Shown piece by piece: positions 50,985-60,702 of a stretch of DNA of 64,000 nucleotides. Each line of letters starts with the position of its first letter. The stretch's first letter is position 1. Source of the DNA: an uncultured Clostridia bacterium (GTDB lineage: Bacteria > Bacillota > Clostridia > Saccharofermentanales > Saccharofermentanaceae); NCBI GenBank assembly GCA_946537885.1, contig CAMNGC010000006.1, forward strand, positions 33,694 through 97,693. The letters run 5' to 3'. Made by a program: the position numbers and the translations under genes. Below the pieces are notes generated by a model, which searched no databases, was not told the DNA's origin, and worked only from the letters and a program-made list of their open reading frames with translations.

Positions 50985-53057
50985 ATGGACCACGCATACT
51001 TATTTAACCGTGGAGAGGATTATATGAGCTATAATTTCCTCGGTTCACATCCGCATACGGATGACAGCGGTAACTCCGGATTCATCTTCAGAGTTTGGGC
51101 GCCCAAGGCTCATGCTGTCAGTGTTATCGGTGATTTCAATGATTGGGAGCCGGATGCTTCGCAGATGTTCCGTCTTGGCGATACAGGTATATGGGAGATC
51201 TTTATTCCCGGAGCCAGACAGTGGGACAGATATAAGTACAGAGTAGTCGGTGCAGACAATCGCATATATGACAAGGGCGATCCTTATGCCAGACACTTCG
51301 AGACAAGACCCAATAATGCCTCGATCCTTTATTCGGACGATTATGTATGGGGTGACGGAGACTTCAGAAAGAATAAGAAGGATGCTCTGGCTCCCCAGCC
51401 GATCAATATCTATGAGATCCATCTGGGATCCTGGAGAAGACATCCCGACGGCAATTTCTTTACCTATAGAGAACTTGCTCTGGATCTTATTGATTACTGC
51501 AAGAAGATGAACTATACACATATCGAGTTGATGCCTGTTTTGGAGCACCCTCTTGATGCTTCTTGGGGTTATCAGGTAACCGGTTATTACGCTGTAACCA
51601 GTCGCTTCGGTACGCCTGAGGACTTTAAGTATTTTGTTGATGTCCTGCACCAGAACGGTATATCCATCATTCTTGACTGGGTACCGGCTCACTTCCCGAA
51701 GAATCTGGAAGGTCTGGTAAGATTCGACGGCACTCCCTGCTACGAGTATTCGGATCCAAGGATCGGAGAACATCGTGAGTGGGGCACATATGTTTTCGAT
51801 TATTCGAAGAATGAAGTCGTATCTTTCCTGATTTCCAATGCCATTTTCTGGATTGATGAGTATCATATCGACGGACTGAGAGTCGATGCGGTCAGCAGCA
51901 TGCTCTACAGGGATTATGGAAGAACATCATATATCCCCAATAAATATGGCGGTAATGAGAATCTTGAGGCTATAGAGTTCTTTAAGAAGCTTAATGGCAC
52001 GATAAGACGTGAGTATCCTTCGGTCATGATGGTGGCTGAGGAGTCCACGGCTTGGCCTAAGGTATCTCATCCCGTTGAGGAAGGCGGCCTCGGTTTTACT
52101 CATAAGTGGAATATGGGCTGGATGCATGACACGCTGGATTATTTCTCGACTGACTCTTACGCGAGAGGCTGGCATCATGATCAGTTCTGCTTCTCTATGA
52201 TGTATGCTTTCTCGGAGAATTATGTTCTGAGCCTGTCACACGATGAGGTCGTTCACGGCAAGTATTCCATGATAGACAAGATGCCCGGTGATGTGTGGCG
52301 TAAATTCGCCTCTCTTAGGACTCTTTTCCTCTACCAGATGAGTCATCCCGGTGCCAAGCTTAACTTTATGGGATCCGAGTTTGGTCAGTTCATAGAGTGG
52401 AGATACTATGAGCAGCTTGAGTGGTTCATGCTCGATTATGAATCGCATCGTCTGCTTCAGGACTTTAATTCAAAGCTTAACCGATTCTATATCGATCATC
52501 CTCAGCTCTGGGAAGACGATCATACCTGGGCAGGCTTTGAATGGATCGATGCGTCCGATACAAAGAATAATGTATTCATATATAAGAGATCATGTCCTGA
52601 GCCTGAATATAAGGATGTATATGTTGCTCTTAACATGGTTCCTCAGCCCTTGGAGGAATACAAGATCCCTGTATATGAGCTTGGCACATATAAGATCGTT
52701 CTCAATACCGATGATATGTCCTTCGGAGGAAGCGGTTATCCCACTGCCACCGATGTCAACGGTTGCGTAGAAGCTGTCGATGAGGAGTATAACGGTAAGC
52801 CTTATTACATCAAGCTTAATCTTCCGCCTCTCGCGGGTATCTACTTCATGAAGGTAGCGGAGCCTAAGAAGCCTGAGAAGAAAGCTAAGAAGATCGAAAA
52901 GAAGATCGAGAAGAAAGCTGCTTCCAAGCCCGACGCTAAGACTGCAAAGAAGACTGCAAAGTCGGCCGCTAAGAAGAGTGAGAAGAAGCCTGCTGAAGTT
53001 AAGACAACTGAAACAAAGACAGCAGGGGATAAGGCAAAAGCCGATAAGCCGAAGTAG
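50985..53057 (+). CDS. glgB: 1,4-alpha-glucan branching enzyme with lysine-rich C-terminal tail
   Basis: The track's start at 50892 lies upstream of the ribosome binding site; ATG 50985 follows GGAGGAAAG. The 690-residue GH13 enzyme makes alpha-1,6 branches in glycogen. CBM48 at the N-terminus (FRVWAPKAHAVSVIGDFNDW), catalytic nucleophile in GLRVDAVSSML, acid in MVAEEST, third acidic residue in SLSHDEVVHGK. After the normal C-terminal domain (about 622) comes a tail of about 68 residues made mainly of lysine, alanine, glutamate (KKAKKIEKKIEKKAASK) that other GlgBs lack. Confidence 0.95.
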   Translation: MDHAYLFNRGEDYMSYNFLGSHPHTDDSGNSGFIFRVWAPKAHAVSVIGDFNDWEPDASQMFRLGDTGIWEIFIPGARQWDRYKYRVVGADNRIYDKGDPYARHFETRPNNASILYSDDYVWGDGDFRKNKKDALAPQPINIYEIHLGSWRRHPDGNFFTYRELALDLIDYCKKMNYTHIELMPVLEHPLDASWGYQVTGYYAVTSRFGTPEDFKYFVDVLHQNGISIILDWVPAHFPKNLEGLVRFDGTPCYEYSDPRIGEHREWGTYVFDYSKNEVVSFLISNAIFWIDEYHIDGLRVDAVSSMLYRDYGRTSYIPNKYGGNENLEAIEFFKKLNGTIRREYPSVMMVAEESTAWPKVSHPVEEGGLGFTHKWNMGWMHDTLDYFSTDSYARGWHHDQFCFSMMYAFSENYVLSLSHDEVVHGKYSMIDKMPGDVWRKFASLRTLFLYQMSHPGAKLNFMGSEFGQFIEWRYYEQLEWFMLDYESHRLLQDFNSKLNRFYIDHPQLWEDDHTWAGFEWIDASDTKNNVFIYKRSCPEPEYKDVYVALNMVPQPLEEYKIPVYELGTYKIVLNTDDMSFGGSGYPTATDVNGCVEAVDEEYNGKPYYIKLNLPPLAGIYFMKVAEPKKPEKKAKKIEKKIEKKAASKPDAKTAKKTAKSAAKKSEKKPAEVKTTETKTAGDKAKADKPK

Positions 53058-53113
53058 TAGGAACTAAGGCTTAGGGAGTATAACGAAGTATTATTATTTG
53101 GAGGTAACAATAT

Positions 53114-54373
53114 ATGGGTAGAACTGATGTCGTTGCGATGATACTGGCAGGAGGTCAGGGTGCAAGACTCGGTGTACTGACAAAGAGGATTGCAAAGCCG
53201 GCGGTTCCTTTCGGAAGCCGTTACAGGATCATTGATTTTCCTTTGTCAAACTGTGTTAATTCAGGGATCGAGATCGTAGGCGTTCTGTCTCAGTACCAGC
53301 CTCTGGCTCTGAACACATACGTAGGTAACGGACATCCTTGGGATCTGGACCGTAATAATGCTGGCGCTTATATCCTTCCGCCTTACCAGAGATCAGGTAA
53401 GAGTGACTGGTATAAGGGTACGGCTAATGCGATCTATCAGAACAAGGATTTTATCGATGATAATAATCCCAAATATGTAGTTATCCTGTCAGGTGACCAT
53501 ATATACAAGATGGATTACGCAGCTATGCTTAAGCAGCATATTGCTAAGGGGGCAGACGCTACAGTAGCTGTTTATGAAGTACCGTGGGAGGAGGCTCCGA
53601 GATTCGGTATACTTAATACTGAAGGCGACGATTCCATCTATGAGTTTGAAGAGAAACCTGCTGAGCCTAAGAGTAATCTCGCTTCCATGGGTGTCTACAT
53701 CTTCACCTGGGATGTTTTAAGGGCTGCGCTCATCAAGGATGAGGCTGATCCTAATTCCAACAACGACTTCGGTAAGAATATCATCCCCATGCTCTTGAGT
53801 GAGGGCAAGAAGCTTTTCGCTTACAGGTTCTCAGGATATTGGAAGGATGTAGGAACTATTTCTTCCTTGTGGGAGACGAATATGGATATCCTTGATAAAC
53901 CTGAGGAGATCAATCTCGTTGACCGTTCATGGAAGATCTTCAGCCGTAACCCCGTAAAGCCTTCGCACTTCATCGGAAAGGACGGAAGGGTTAAGAGTTC
54001 TGCTCTGACTGATGGTTGCAGGATCCACGGAGATGTTGAGCATTCGGTTCTCTCGGAGTCAGTTATCGTAGAGAAGGGGGCAGTTGTCAAAGACTGTGTC
54101 CTGCTCCCGGGCGTAGTCGTTAAGGAAGGCGCTCATATCGAGAGATGTATTGTCGATTTTGGAACTGTCATCGGCAAGAATGTCAAGGCGGGACCCAATG
54201 TGGAAGGCGAGTGTGCATACACGAACCATAAGATCTGTTCTCAGGGTATCACGGTCTTCGAGCGTGGTCTGATCATCAAGGATAACGCGGTTATTCCTGC
54301 TAACAGCATGATCGATTCGGATATTGAAGTATCCGATGAAGAGAGTGTTATCCAGAGTACATTCAGAGTTTAA
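53114..54373 (+). CDS. glgC: Glucose-1-phosphate adenylyltransferase, catalytic subunit
   Basis: GlgC makes ADP-glucose for glycogen. The 419 residues start with the nucleotidyltransferase loop [21 protein letters not shown], then [30 protein letters not shown], and a C-terminal left-handed beta-helix (about 295-400). It follows glgB by 56 bases (ribosome binding site GGAGG) and is paired with glgD. Confidence 0.96.
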   Translation: MGRTDVVAMILAGGQGARLGVLTKRIAKPAVPFGSRYRIIDFPLSNCVNSGIEIVGVLSQYQPLALNTYVGNGHPWDLDRNNAGAYILPPYQRSGKSDWYKGTANAIYQNKDFIDDNNPKYVVILSGDHIYKMDYAAMLKQHIAKGADATVAVYEVPWEEAPRFGILNTEGDDSIYEFEEKPAEPKSNLASMGVYIFTWDVLRAALIKDEADPNSNNDFGKNIIPMLLSEGKKLFAYRFSGYWKDVGTISSLWETNMDILDKPEEINLVDRSWKIFSRNPVKPSHFIGKDGRVKSSALTDGCRIHGDVEHSVLSESVIVEKGAVVKDCVLLPGVVVKEGAHIERCIVDFGTVIGKNVKAGPNVEGECAYTNHKICSQGITVFERGLIIKDNAVIPANSMIDSDIEVSDEESVIQSTFRV

Positions 54374-54392
54374 TTCACGGAGGGAACGATAA

Positions 54393-55502
54393 ATGTTTAA
54401 TAATGCGATGGGCCTGATACTGGCCGACAATAAGAAGATCACTCTCGGAGAGTTATCCGGTCCGAGAGCTTTGTCCGCGGTTCCTTTCGCCGGACGTTAC
54501 AGAATAATCGACTTTATGCTTTCCAATATGGTCAATTCCGGGATCAAGAATGTCGGTGTTCTGACATACAACAAGTATAAGTCGCTGATGGATCACCTTG
54601 GAACAGGTGCTGCATGGTCTCTGGACCGTAAGAATGACGGTCTTCATATCCTGCCGCCTTATGTTAATTCCGAGGCTACCAATATCAACGGCGACGAGGA
54701 ATTGGCAGGTGTGCTTGATTTCTTGAGAACATCAAGAACTACATTCGTTATCGTAGCCAACAGTAATGTTGTACTGAATACTACTTTCGATGATATGATC
54801 GAAGCTCATGAGAAGAGCGGTGCAGACCTTACGGTTATGTATAATCGTGATGCTACCAAGTTCGGAAGCCCCAGTTACATCCTTGATGTAGATGAAGATG
54901 GTTTTGTTAAGGATATGCTGTATAATCCTCAGAAGGCGGCTTCCAACAAGAGTTCTCTGGGTATTATCTGTCTGAGAAGAGATATGCTGGTTGATATAAT
55001 CTCAAAGCAGATGTCTCACGGTATTACTCACTTCGGTATCCATTCGATGGTTAAGATGTTTGACGAGCTTAAAGTATATGCTTACGAATACGCCGGGGTC
55101 GCACTCAGGATCAACAGTGTTCAGACATATTTCAATGCTTCCATGAACCTGCTGAATGAATCCGTAAGAGACGACCTTTTCTGGAGCGGTGAGCCTATCT
55201 ACACGAAGGTTAAGGATGAGGCTCCTACACTTTATTTCGAGACGTCGGATGTTAAGAATTCCATCCTCTCCGACGGTTGTCGAATCTATGGAAATGTAGA
55301 AGATTCCATTATCTTCAGAAGTGTAACCGTTTCCAAGAATACTACCATCAAGAATTGTGTGGTCATGCAGGATGCCCACATTTCCGAGAATTGCCATCTT
55401 GAGAATGTAATTCTCGACAAGAATGCATTCGTCAGACCGGGTGTCAGACTTGTAGGTCATCACGACTATCCTGTAGTAATTGGCAAGGGGGCTGGTATTT
55501 AA
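54393..55502 (+). CDS. glgD: ADP-glucose pyrophosphorylase regulatory subunit GlgD
   Basis: A 369-residue paralog of GlgC. It keeps VPFAGRYRIIDFMLSNMVNSG but the first loop lacks the GGxGxRL active-site signature (LADNKKITLGELSGPRAL), as expected for the regulatory subunit of the Gram-positive GlgC/GlgD enzyme. The C-terminal beta-helix is complete (SDGCRIYGNVEDS). It ends one base before the glgA start (shared TAATG). Confidence 0.95.
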   Translation: MFNNAMGLILADNKKITLGELSGPRALSAVPFAGRYRIIDFMLSNMVNSGIKNVGVLTYNKYKSLMDHLGTGAAWSLDRKNDGLHILPPYVNSEATNINGDEELAGVLDFLRTSRTTFVIVANSNVVLNTTFDDMIEAHEKSGADLTVMYNRDATKFGSPSYILDVDEDGFVKDMLYNPQKAASNKSSLGIICLRRDMLVDIISKQMSHGITHFGIHSMVKMFDELKVYAYEYAGVALRINSVQTYFNASMNLLNESVRDDLFWSGEPIYTKVKDEAPTLYFETSDVKNSILSDGCRIYGNVEDSIIFRSVTVSKNTTIKNCVVMQDAHISENCHLENVILDKNAFVRPGVRLVGHHDYPVVIGKGAGI

Positions 55503-57214
55503 TGGAAAAGATCAAAGTATTATTCGCTTCTTCGGAGGTTAGTCCCTTCGTAAAGGTTGGAGGTTTGGCAGATGTTGTCGGAGCTTTGCCCGTAGAATTG
55601 AACAAGCACGGGATAGACGCGCGCGTTATCCTGCCGCTGTATCGTAAGATCAAGATCAAGTACCAGGACGAGTTGAATTTCTTGGGTTGGAAGATGGTGC
55701 ATATGGGTTGGAGATCTCTTTATGCAGGACTCTTCTCCATGGAAAAGAACGGAACCATCTTCTACTTCATCGATAATGAGTACTATTTCAATTTTGATCA
55801 GGTCTATGTCGAGTATGTTTTCGATATAGAGAGATATTGCTTCTATCAAAGAGCAGTACTTGATTTCATGGGCGACTTCATGAATTTCGAGCCTAATGTT
55901 CTGCATTGTAACGACTGGCAGACCGGTATGATGCCGATGCTCCTTGATGCTCATTTCAAGAAACATGGTTACCATACGAATGTTCAGACTGTCTTTACGA
56001 TCCACAATCTTAAATATCAGGGCGTTCATTCTATCGATGTGGTAAGAGAAATGCTCGATCTGCCTGATGAATATTTACGGGACGAGTTCTGTATCAAGGA
56101 TCGTGCCATCAACTTCATGAAGGCCGGTATCGTATATTCCAACTCGGTTACTACAGTATCTCCCACATATGCTTATGAGATAATGACCGACTATTACGGA
56201 GAAGGTCTTAATTACACATTGCAGAGATATGCATATAAGGTATCCGGTATTCTTAACGGGATCAACGATATGGAATACAATCCTTCTACTGATGATAAGA
56301 TCCCGATGAAGTATGACATCACTAATTATAAGGAGGGCAAGGCAGCCTGCAAAAAGTCACTTCAGGAACAGTTACAGCTTGAGATCAACCCCGGTGCTCC
56401 TCTATGCGTAATGATCTCCCGCCTCGTAGATCAGAAAGGTCTCGATCTCCTGCTCTATGTATTGGATGAGATGCTCTATGACGGAATGCAGATCGTAGTC
56501 CTCGGCACAGGTGATCCTTACTACGAGAGAGCCCTGGCTGATACAGCTGCCCGTAACCCAGGTAAGATGTGCGCTTGCATTGATTTTGATTCAGGTCTTG
56601 CACATACGATGTATGCTGCGGCAGATATCTTCCTGATGCCTTCGCTGTTTGAACCCTGTGGCCTTTCTCAGTTGGTATCCATGGCATATGGTACTGTTCC
56701 GGTAGTAAGAGAGACAGGCGGACTTAAGGATACAGTTATTCCTTATAACGAGTTTACAGGTGAAGGCAACGGATTCTCTTTTGCTAATATCAATGCGCAT
56801 GAATTCCTCTTCATCACGAAGTATGCATGTGATCTTTACAGACATCATAAGGATGTTTGGGATAATATCATCAAGGCTGGCATGAAGGGCGATTATTCCT
56901 GGAAGAAGAGCGCCAAAGAGTATGCAGGTCTTTATTCCTTGATCACAGGTATCGAGTATAAGAGCGAGACTGAGACTGCTGTTGAGAGCAAGGAAGAAGT
57001 TAAGATCGAGCCTGAGATCAAAGAGGAGCCTTCTAAGGCTGAAACTGTGGTAAAGAAAGCTCCTGCCAAGAAGACTTCTGCTGCAAAGAAAGCTCCGGTC
57101 AAGAAGGCAGCCGCAAAGAAACCTGCAGCCAAGAAGACGACGACAGCTAAGAAGCCTGCTGCCAAGAAGACTGCTGCTTCCAAGGGCGAGAAGAAAGACG
57201 AGGAGAAGGTATAA
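55502..57214 (+). CDS. glgA: Glycogen synthase with acidic-then-lysine-rich C-terminal tail
   Basis: GlgA (GT5) adds glucose from ADP-glucose. KVGGLADVVGALP (about 18-30) binds ADP-glucose and FLMPSLFEPCGLSQL carries the second-domain site. The catalytic part ends near residue 485. Then comes an acidic linker (VESKEEVKIEPEIKEE) and a basic tail (about 517-570) with repeats of AKK, PAAKK, TAAKK-type units, like histone H1 tails. Total 570 residues, about 85 longer than usual. The start overlaps glgD by one base. Confidence 0.95.
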   Translation: MEKIKVLFASSEVSPFVKVGGLADVVGALPVELNKHGIDARVILPLYRKIKIKYQDELNFLGWKMVHMGWRSLYAGLFSMEKNGTIFYFIDNEYYFNFDQVYVEYVFDIERYCFYQRAVLDFMGDFMNFEPNVLHCNDWQTGMMPMLLDAHFKKHGYHTNVQTVFTIHNLKYQGVHSIDVVREMLDLPDEYLRDEFCIKDRAINFMKAGIVYSNSVTTVSPTYAYEIMTDYYGEGLNYTLQRYAYKVSGILNGINDMEYNPSTDDKIPMKYDITNYKEGKAACKKSLQEQLQLEINPGAPLCVMISRLVDQKGLDLLLYVLDEMLYDGMQIVVLGTGDPYYERALADTAARNPGKMCACIDFDSGLAHTMYAAADIFLMPSLFEPCGLSQLVSMAYGTVPVVRETGGLKDTVIPYNEFTGEGNGFSFANINAHEFLFITKYACDLYRHHKDVWDNIIKAGMKGDYSWKKSAKEYAGLYSLITGIEYKSETETAVESKEEVKIEPEIKEEPSKAETVVKKAPAKKTSAAKKAPVKKAAAKKPAAKKTTTAKKPAAKKTAASKGEKKDEEKV

Positions 57215-57219
57215 TCCCG

Positions 57220-59253
57220 ATGGCTTTCAGACACGCATCCAGAAGAAGTGAGTACAGAACGCCCTTTGGGGCAATGCCTACAGACGGCAGAGTATTGCTG
57301 TATCTGGATACGGATAAGGAAGCTGATAATGTAACCTTATGTTATACATATGGTCTCTATGATTTCTCATATCAGGAAGAGCCCATGTGTCATGTTAAAG
57401 ATTATGAAGACCGTAAGCGATATGAGGTAAGGCTTGCCCTGCCTCATGAGCCCGGTCTTCTTTTTTACTGGTTCAAGTTCAATATGCCCTCCGAGTCCGG
57501 ATCCGTCACGCGCTTTTATGTGGCTGAGGGCGATACTCCGGACGGCAGCGGAAGACTGTCGGAAGAACCGCCGAGGGTAGGCCCCGAGGAGGATAAGTAT
57601 CCCTACGCTTTCCAGATTACCGTATATCAAAGGGGCTATAGGACGCCCGATCATATGAAGGGAGCCATGATCTATCAGATCTTCCCGGACAGGTTCGCCC
57701 GTGACTCGGAGTTCTCCTTCAAAGAGCTGATAAATGCCTCCCCCAGGGAGGAGAGGATCTACCACGAGGATTGGTATGAGGATGTAGATATCAAAGGCAA
57801 ACCTTCAACCGGCTATCTTGCTTGTGATTTCTTCGGCGGATCTCTCAGAGGTATTACTGAGCATTTGGATTACATAAAGTCTTTGGGTATAGATATTATC
57901 TATTTGAATCCTATTTTCGAGGCAAGATCCAGTCATCGTTACGATACTGCCGATTATTTGAATGTTGATCCGATACTTGGCGGTAACGAAGCTTTCGATG
58001 AGCTTTCTCGAAAAGCATCTGAACTTGGCATAAAGCTGATCATCGACGGAGTCTTCAGTCACACCGGAGCAGACAGCAGATATTTTAATAAGTTTGATCG
58101 ATATAGCGGTGTGGGAGCTTACCGTTCGTATAAAACAGGTGAGGAGAGCAAGTTCCGCTCATGGTATTCATTCTATAGGGATGATGAAGGCAACATCTCC
58201 TATGAATCCTGGTGGGGCTTCCCGGATCTGCCTAATGTTGACGAGAATAATCTCTCATATCGTAATTTTATCTTCGGAGAAGGTGGCGTAGTCGATACAT
58301 GGACTTCCAGAGGCGCAGCGGGTATCCGACTTGATGTTTCCGATGAATTGCCGGACAGTTTTATAAGGCAGATGAGAGATACACTTAAAGCGAAGACTGA
58401 TGGTCAGGGCATGCTTGTCGGCGAAGTCTGGGAGGATGCCAGCAATAAGTGCAGCTACGGTTCATATAGAGATTTTCTTTTCGGAAGGACCCATGATTCC
58501 GTAATGGGCTATACATTCAGAAGTACAGTTCTTGATTTCCTGTGCGGTTATATAGATGCCTCGGTATTTAACAGTCGCCTTGAAGGCTATAGAGAACGAT
58601 ATCCTGCAGAAAGCTATTATTGCATCATGAATCTTATCTCATCTCACGATGTCCCTCGCGCCATGACCTTGTTGGCCCTTCCGGAAGTTGGCGAAGAACG
58701 GGAGGAACAGCAGAAGTTAAAGGTTCCGGAGGAGCTTGTTGATGATTGTGCCAGACTCATGCAGATGGCTTATGCCATTCAGATCGGATATATCGGTGCA
58801 TGTTGTGTTTATTATGGCGATGAGGTTCTGATGGAGGGCTATAAGGACCCTTTCAACAGAAGGACATATCCATGGGGAAGACTTAACGGCAGGCAGGAGG
58901 AGAACCTTGAGCTGGTAAGGAGACTTGCGGCTCTCCGTAGTGAGAATGATGTATTAAAGACCGGTTTTTATGAGACTTTGTATGCCGAGGGGCAGGCAAT
59001 GGCTTTCAGAAGATTTGCTGATAGCTGCGGCAAGGACTTTTTCGATAATAAGATCGAGAATGGAAGTTCGAATATTCTTCTGCTGTTAAATAGAAGCGCC
59101 GATATCCTTTATTTTGATGTTAAGGACGGTAAGCAGGTCAGTCTGTCGGAGAACGGAGATGTGCCGTTGGCAGTAGAGCCGGTAACAAAGGCGGTGCCCG
59201 GGGCGATGCAGATAGGTTTGCCGCCGTCATCTTTTATTTTTGTAGTTTATTAA
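57220..59253 (+). CDS. GH13 alpha-amylase family enzyme (neopullulanase-like)
   Basis: A 677-residue intracellular GH13 enzyme (no signal peptide). An N-terminal beta domain (about 1-130, CBM34-like), then MIYQIFPDRFARD, DIIYLNPIFEARSSHRYDT, IDGVFSHTG, nucleophile in GIRLDVSDEL, acid in LVGEVWED and the third acid in SSHDVPRA. Maltogenic amylase, neopullulanase and cyclomaltodextrinase are all possible. Five bases after glgA, so it belongs to the glycogen operon and probably trims or degrades glycogen. No GlgP is in the operon. Confidence 0.88.
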   Translation: MAFRHASRRSEYRTPFGAMPTDGRVLLYLDTDKEADNVTLCYTYGLYDFSYQEEPMCHVKDYEDRKRYEVRLALPHEPGLLFYWFKFNMPSESGSVTRFYVAEGDTPDGSGRLSEEPPRVGPEEDKYPYAFQITVYQRGYRTPDHMKGAMIYQIFPDRFARDSEFSFKELINASPREERIYHEDWYEDVDIKGKPSTGYLACDFFGGSLRGITEHLDYIKSLGIDIIYLNPIFEARSSHRYDTADYLNVDPILGGNEAFDELSRKASELGIKLIIDGVFSHTGADSRYFNKFDRYSGVGAYRSYKTGEESKFRSWYSFYRDDEGNISYESWWGFPDLPNVDENNLSYRNFIFGEGGVVDTWTSRGAAGIRLDVSDELPDSFIRQMRDTLKAKTDGQGMLVGEVWEDASNKCSYGSYRDFLFGRTHDSVMGYTFRSTVLDFLCGYIDASVFNSRLEGYRERYPAESYYCIMNLISSHDVPRAMTLLALPEVGEEREEQQKLKVPEELVDDCARLMQMAYAIQIGYIGACCVYYGDEVLMEGYKDPFNRRTYPWGRLNGRQEENLELVRRLAALRSENDVLKTGFYETLYAEGQAMAFRRFADSCGKDFFDNKIENGSSNILLLLNRSADILYFDVKDGKQVSLSENGDVPLAVEPVTKAVPGAMQIGLPPSSFIFVVY

Positions 59254-59289
59254 TTATAATCGTTAATATGTGATTAGGAGGATAGAACT

Positions 59290-60375
59290 ATGAGTGATAA
59301 TGAAGAATTAGAGATAATAAGCTCAACAACTGAAGACATTACCGATAAGAAGTGCCCGAGTTGTGGAGCAACCTTGCAGTACGATCCTGATATAAAGAAG
59401 ATGGCGTGTCCTTATTGTGGTTTCTCAAGGGAGATTCCCGAAGAGATGTCTTCTGACAGCGTAAAGGAACAGGATTTTGAATCAGCCAAGCTTCGTGCCA
59501 GTCAGAACTGGGGAACGAAGAAGAAGAGTATTGTTTGTAAGCAGTGCGGAGGAGAGACGGTCTACGATGAGGCGGAGACTGCGGCCAGCTGCCCTTTCTG
59601 TGGATCCAACAACATTATGCCTGTTGATGATGATGAGGATATCATGGCCCCCGGCGGTGTTGTTCCTTTTGAGATTTCCCAGGAGAAGGCTTCCGAGCTG
59701 TTCAAAAAATGGCTGGGAGGGAAGCTCTTTGCACCTAATGCGGCAAAGCAGGCTTGTGTAGCAAAGGACTTTAACGGCATTTATCTTCCTTACTGGACAT
59801 ACGATGCCGAGACAGCATCGACATATAGTGTAAGTCTCGGTTTCGACTACAAGGACGGAGATGAGACTAAGACTCGTTGGAGAAATTACAGCGGCAATTA
59901 TGCTGAGTTCATCGACGATGAGATCGTATATGCCAGCAAGAAAACAAACGATCCCTATATCAAGAGAGTATCTGTATTTGATTTCACAAGACTTCGTCCC
60001 TATTCTCCTGAGTTCATCGCGGGCTTTGCCGCAGAGCGCTATACGGTAGGTCTCGACGAGGGATGGGGCCAGGCTAAGGTCGCTATCGATTCTAAGCTTC
60101 GCAGTCATCTCAGCAGCGAGCTGCGTTCGAGATATAATGCGGATCATGTTCGTAACCTTGTTCTGAATACGGATTATTCTGATATTACTTTTAAGTACCT
60201 TCTTGCGCCTATTTGGCTGTCGAACTTTAAATTCAACGGTACTGTTTACAAATTTGTCGTAAACGGACAGACCGGCAAGATCGCGGGAAAGTCGCCCATA
60301 TCGCCTATCAAGGTTGCGATTGCCGTTGTCATCGCCATTGCAGTCCTTATTCTTTTGGCTTATCTGTTCGGGTGA
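59290..60375 (+). CDS. Zinc-ribbon protein with C-terminal membrane anchor
   Basis: A 361-residue protein with two CxxC pairs near the N-terminus (KCPSCGATL then CPYCGFS) and two more (VCKQCGGET then CPFCGSNN), i.e. two zinc ribbons. The middle (about 130-320) is a conserved soluble domain with YLPYWTYDAETASTYS, and the last 20 residues are one hydrophobic helix (VAIAVVIAIAVLILLAYLFG), so it is tail-anchored facing the cytoplasm. It is a common Firmicute family of unknown function, sometimes labelled TFIIB-type zinc ribbon protein. Confidence 0.75.
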   Translation: MSDNEELEIISSTTEDITDKKCPSCGATLQYDPDIKKMACPYCGFSREIPEEMSSDSVKEQDFESAKLRASQNWGTKKKSIVCKQCGGETVYDEAETAASCPFCGSNNIMPVDDDEDIMAPGGVVPFEISQEKASELFKKWLGGKLFAPNAAKQACVAKDFNGIYLPYWTYDAETASTYSVSLGFDYKDGDETKTRWRNYSGNYAEFIDDEIVYASKKTNDPYIKRVSVFDFTRLRPYSPEFIAGFAAERYTVGLDEGWGQAKVAIDSKLRSHLSSELRSRYNADHVRNLVLNTDYSDITFKYLLAPIWLSNFKFNGTVYKFVVNGQTGKIAGKSPISPIKVAIAVVIAIAVLILLAYLFG

Positions 60376-60402
60376 TATATTGTCACATAAGCTTTGATAC
60401 TG

Positions 60403-60431
60403 ACGCGCTGTCCGATGGGCGGCGCGTTTTT
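60403..60431 (+). terminator. Terminator after the zinc-ribbon gene
   Basis: ACGCGCTGTCC pairs with GGGCGGCGCGT (two G-U pairs) across a short loop, followed by TTTTTA. Confidence 0.75.
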
Positions 60432-60621
60432 ATAGTATTACAAACATCCTGCTGTGATAGGGTACATAATGCGGTTATTCCTTTTCGAGAAATAGCTTTC
60501 GAAAAATGATCTCCTGTAGATTGCAAGATTATTTTATGTCTTATCCTCGAACTATAACAGTCATTACAACATAATATTGACAAAATTGTGAAGAAAATAG
60601 CAAAAAAGTATTAAATTCTTC

Positions 60622-60650
60622 TTGAAAAATAATGGTTACGACTGTAAGAT
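60622..60650 (+). promoter_or_regulatory. Promoter of the surface-protein gene
   Basis: TTGAAA (60622-60627), exactly 17 bp, TAAGAT (60645-60650), giving a start near 60657 and a leader of about 46 bases before the ATG. Confidence 0.65.
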
Positions 60651-60702
60651 GATTGTGAGAACCTTTATCGAAAGAGATCTAAGGGAAAACCTGTGGGGGG
60701 TA

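Larger units (their letters stand above)
60376..60702. other. 327-bp intergenic region before the large surface protein
   Basis: Holds a terminator (60403-60431), a short inverted repeat TTTTCGA/TCGAAAA (60482-60505) of unclear role, and a promoter (60622-60650). I see no gene here. Confidence 0.7.

Noticed and set aside
51045-51866. 273-aa minus-strand ORF
   Set aside because: Antisense shadow of glgB's conserved N-terminal half.
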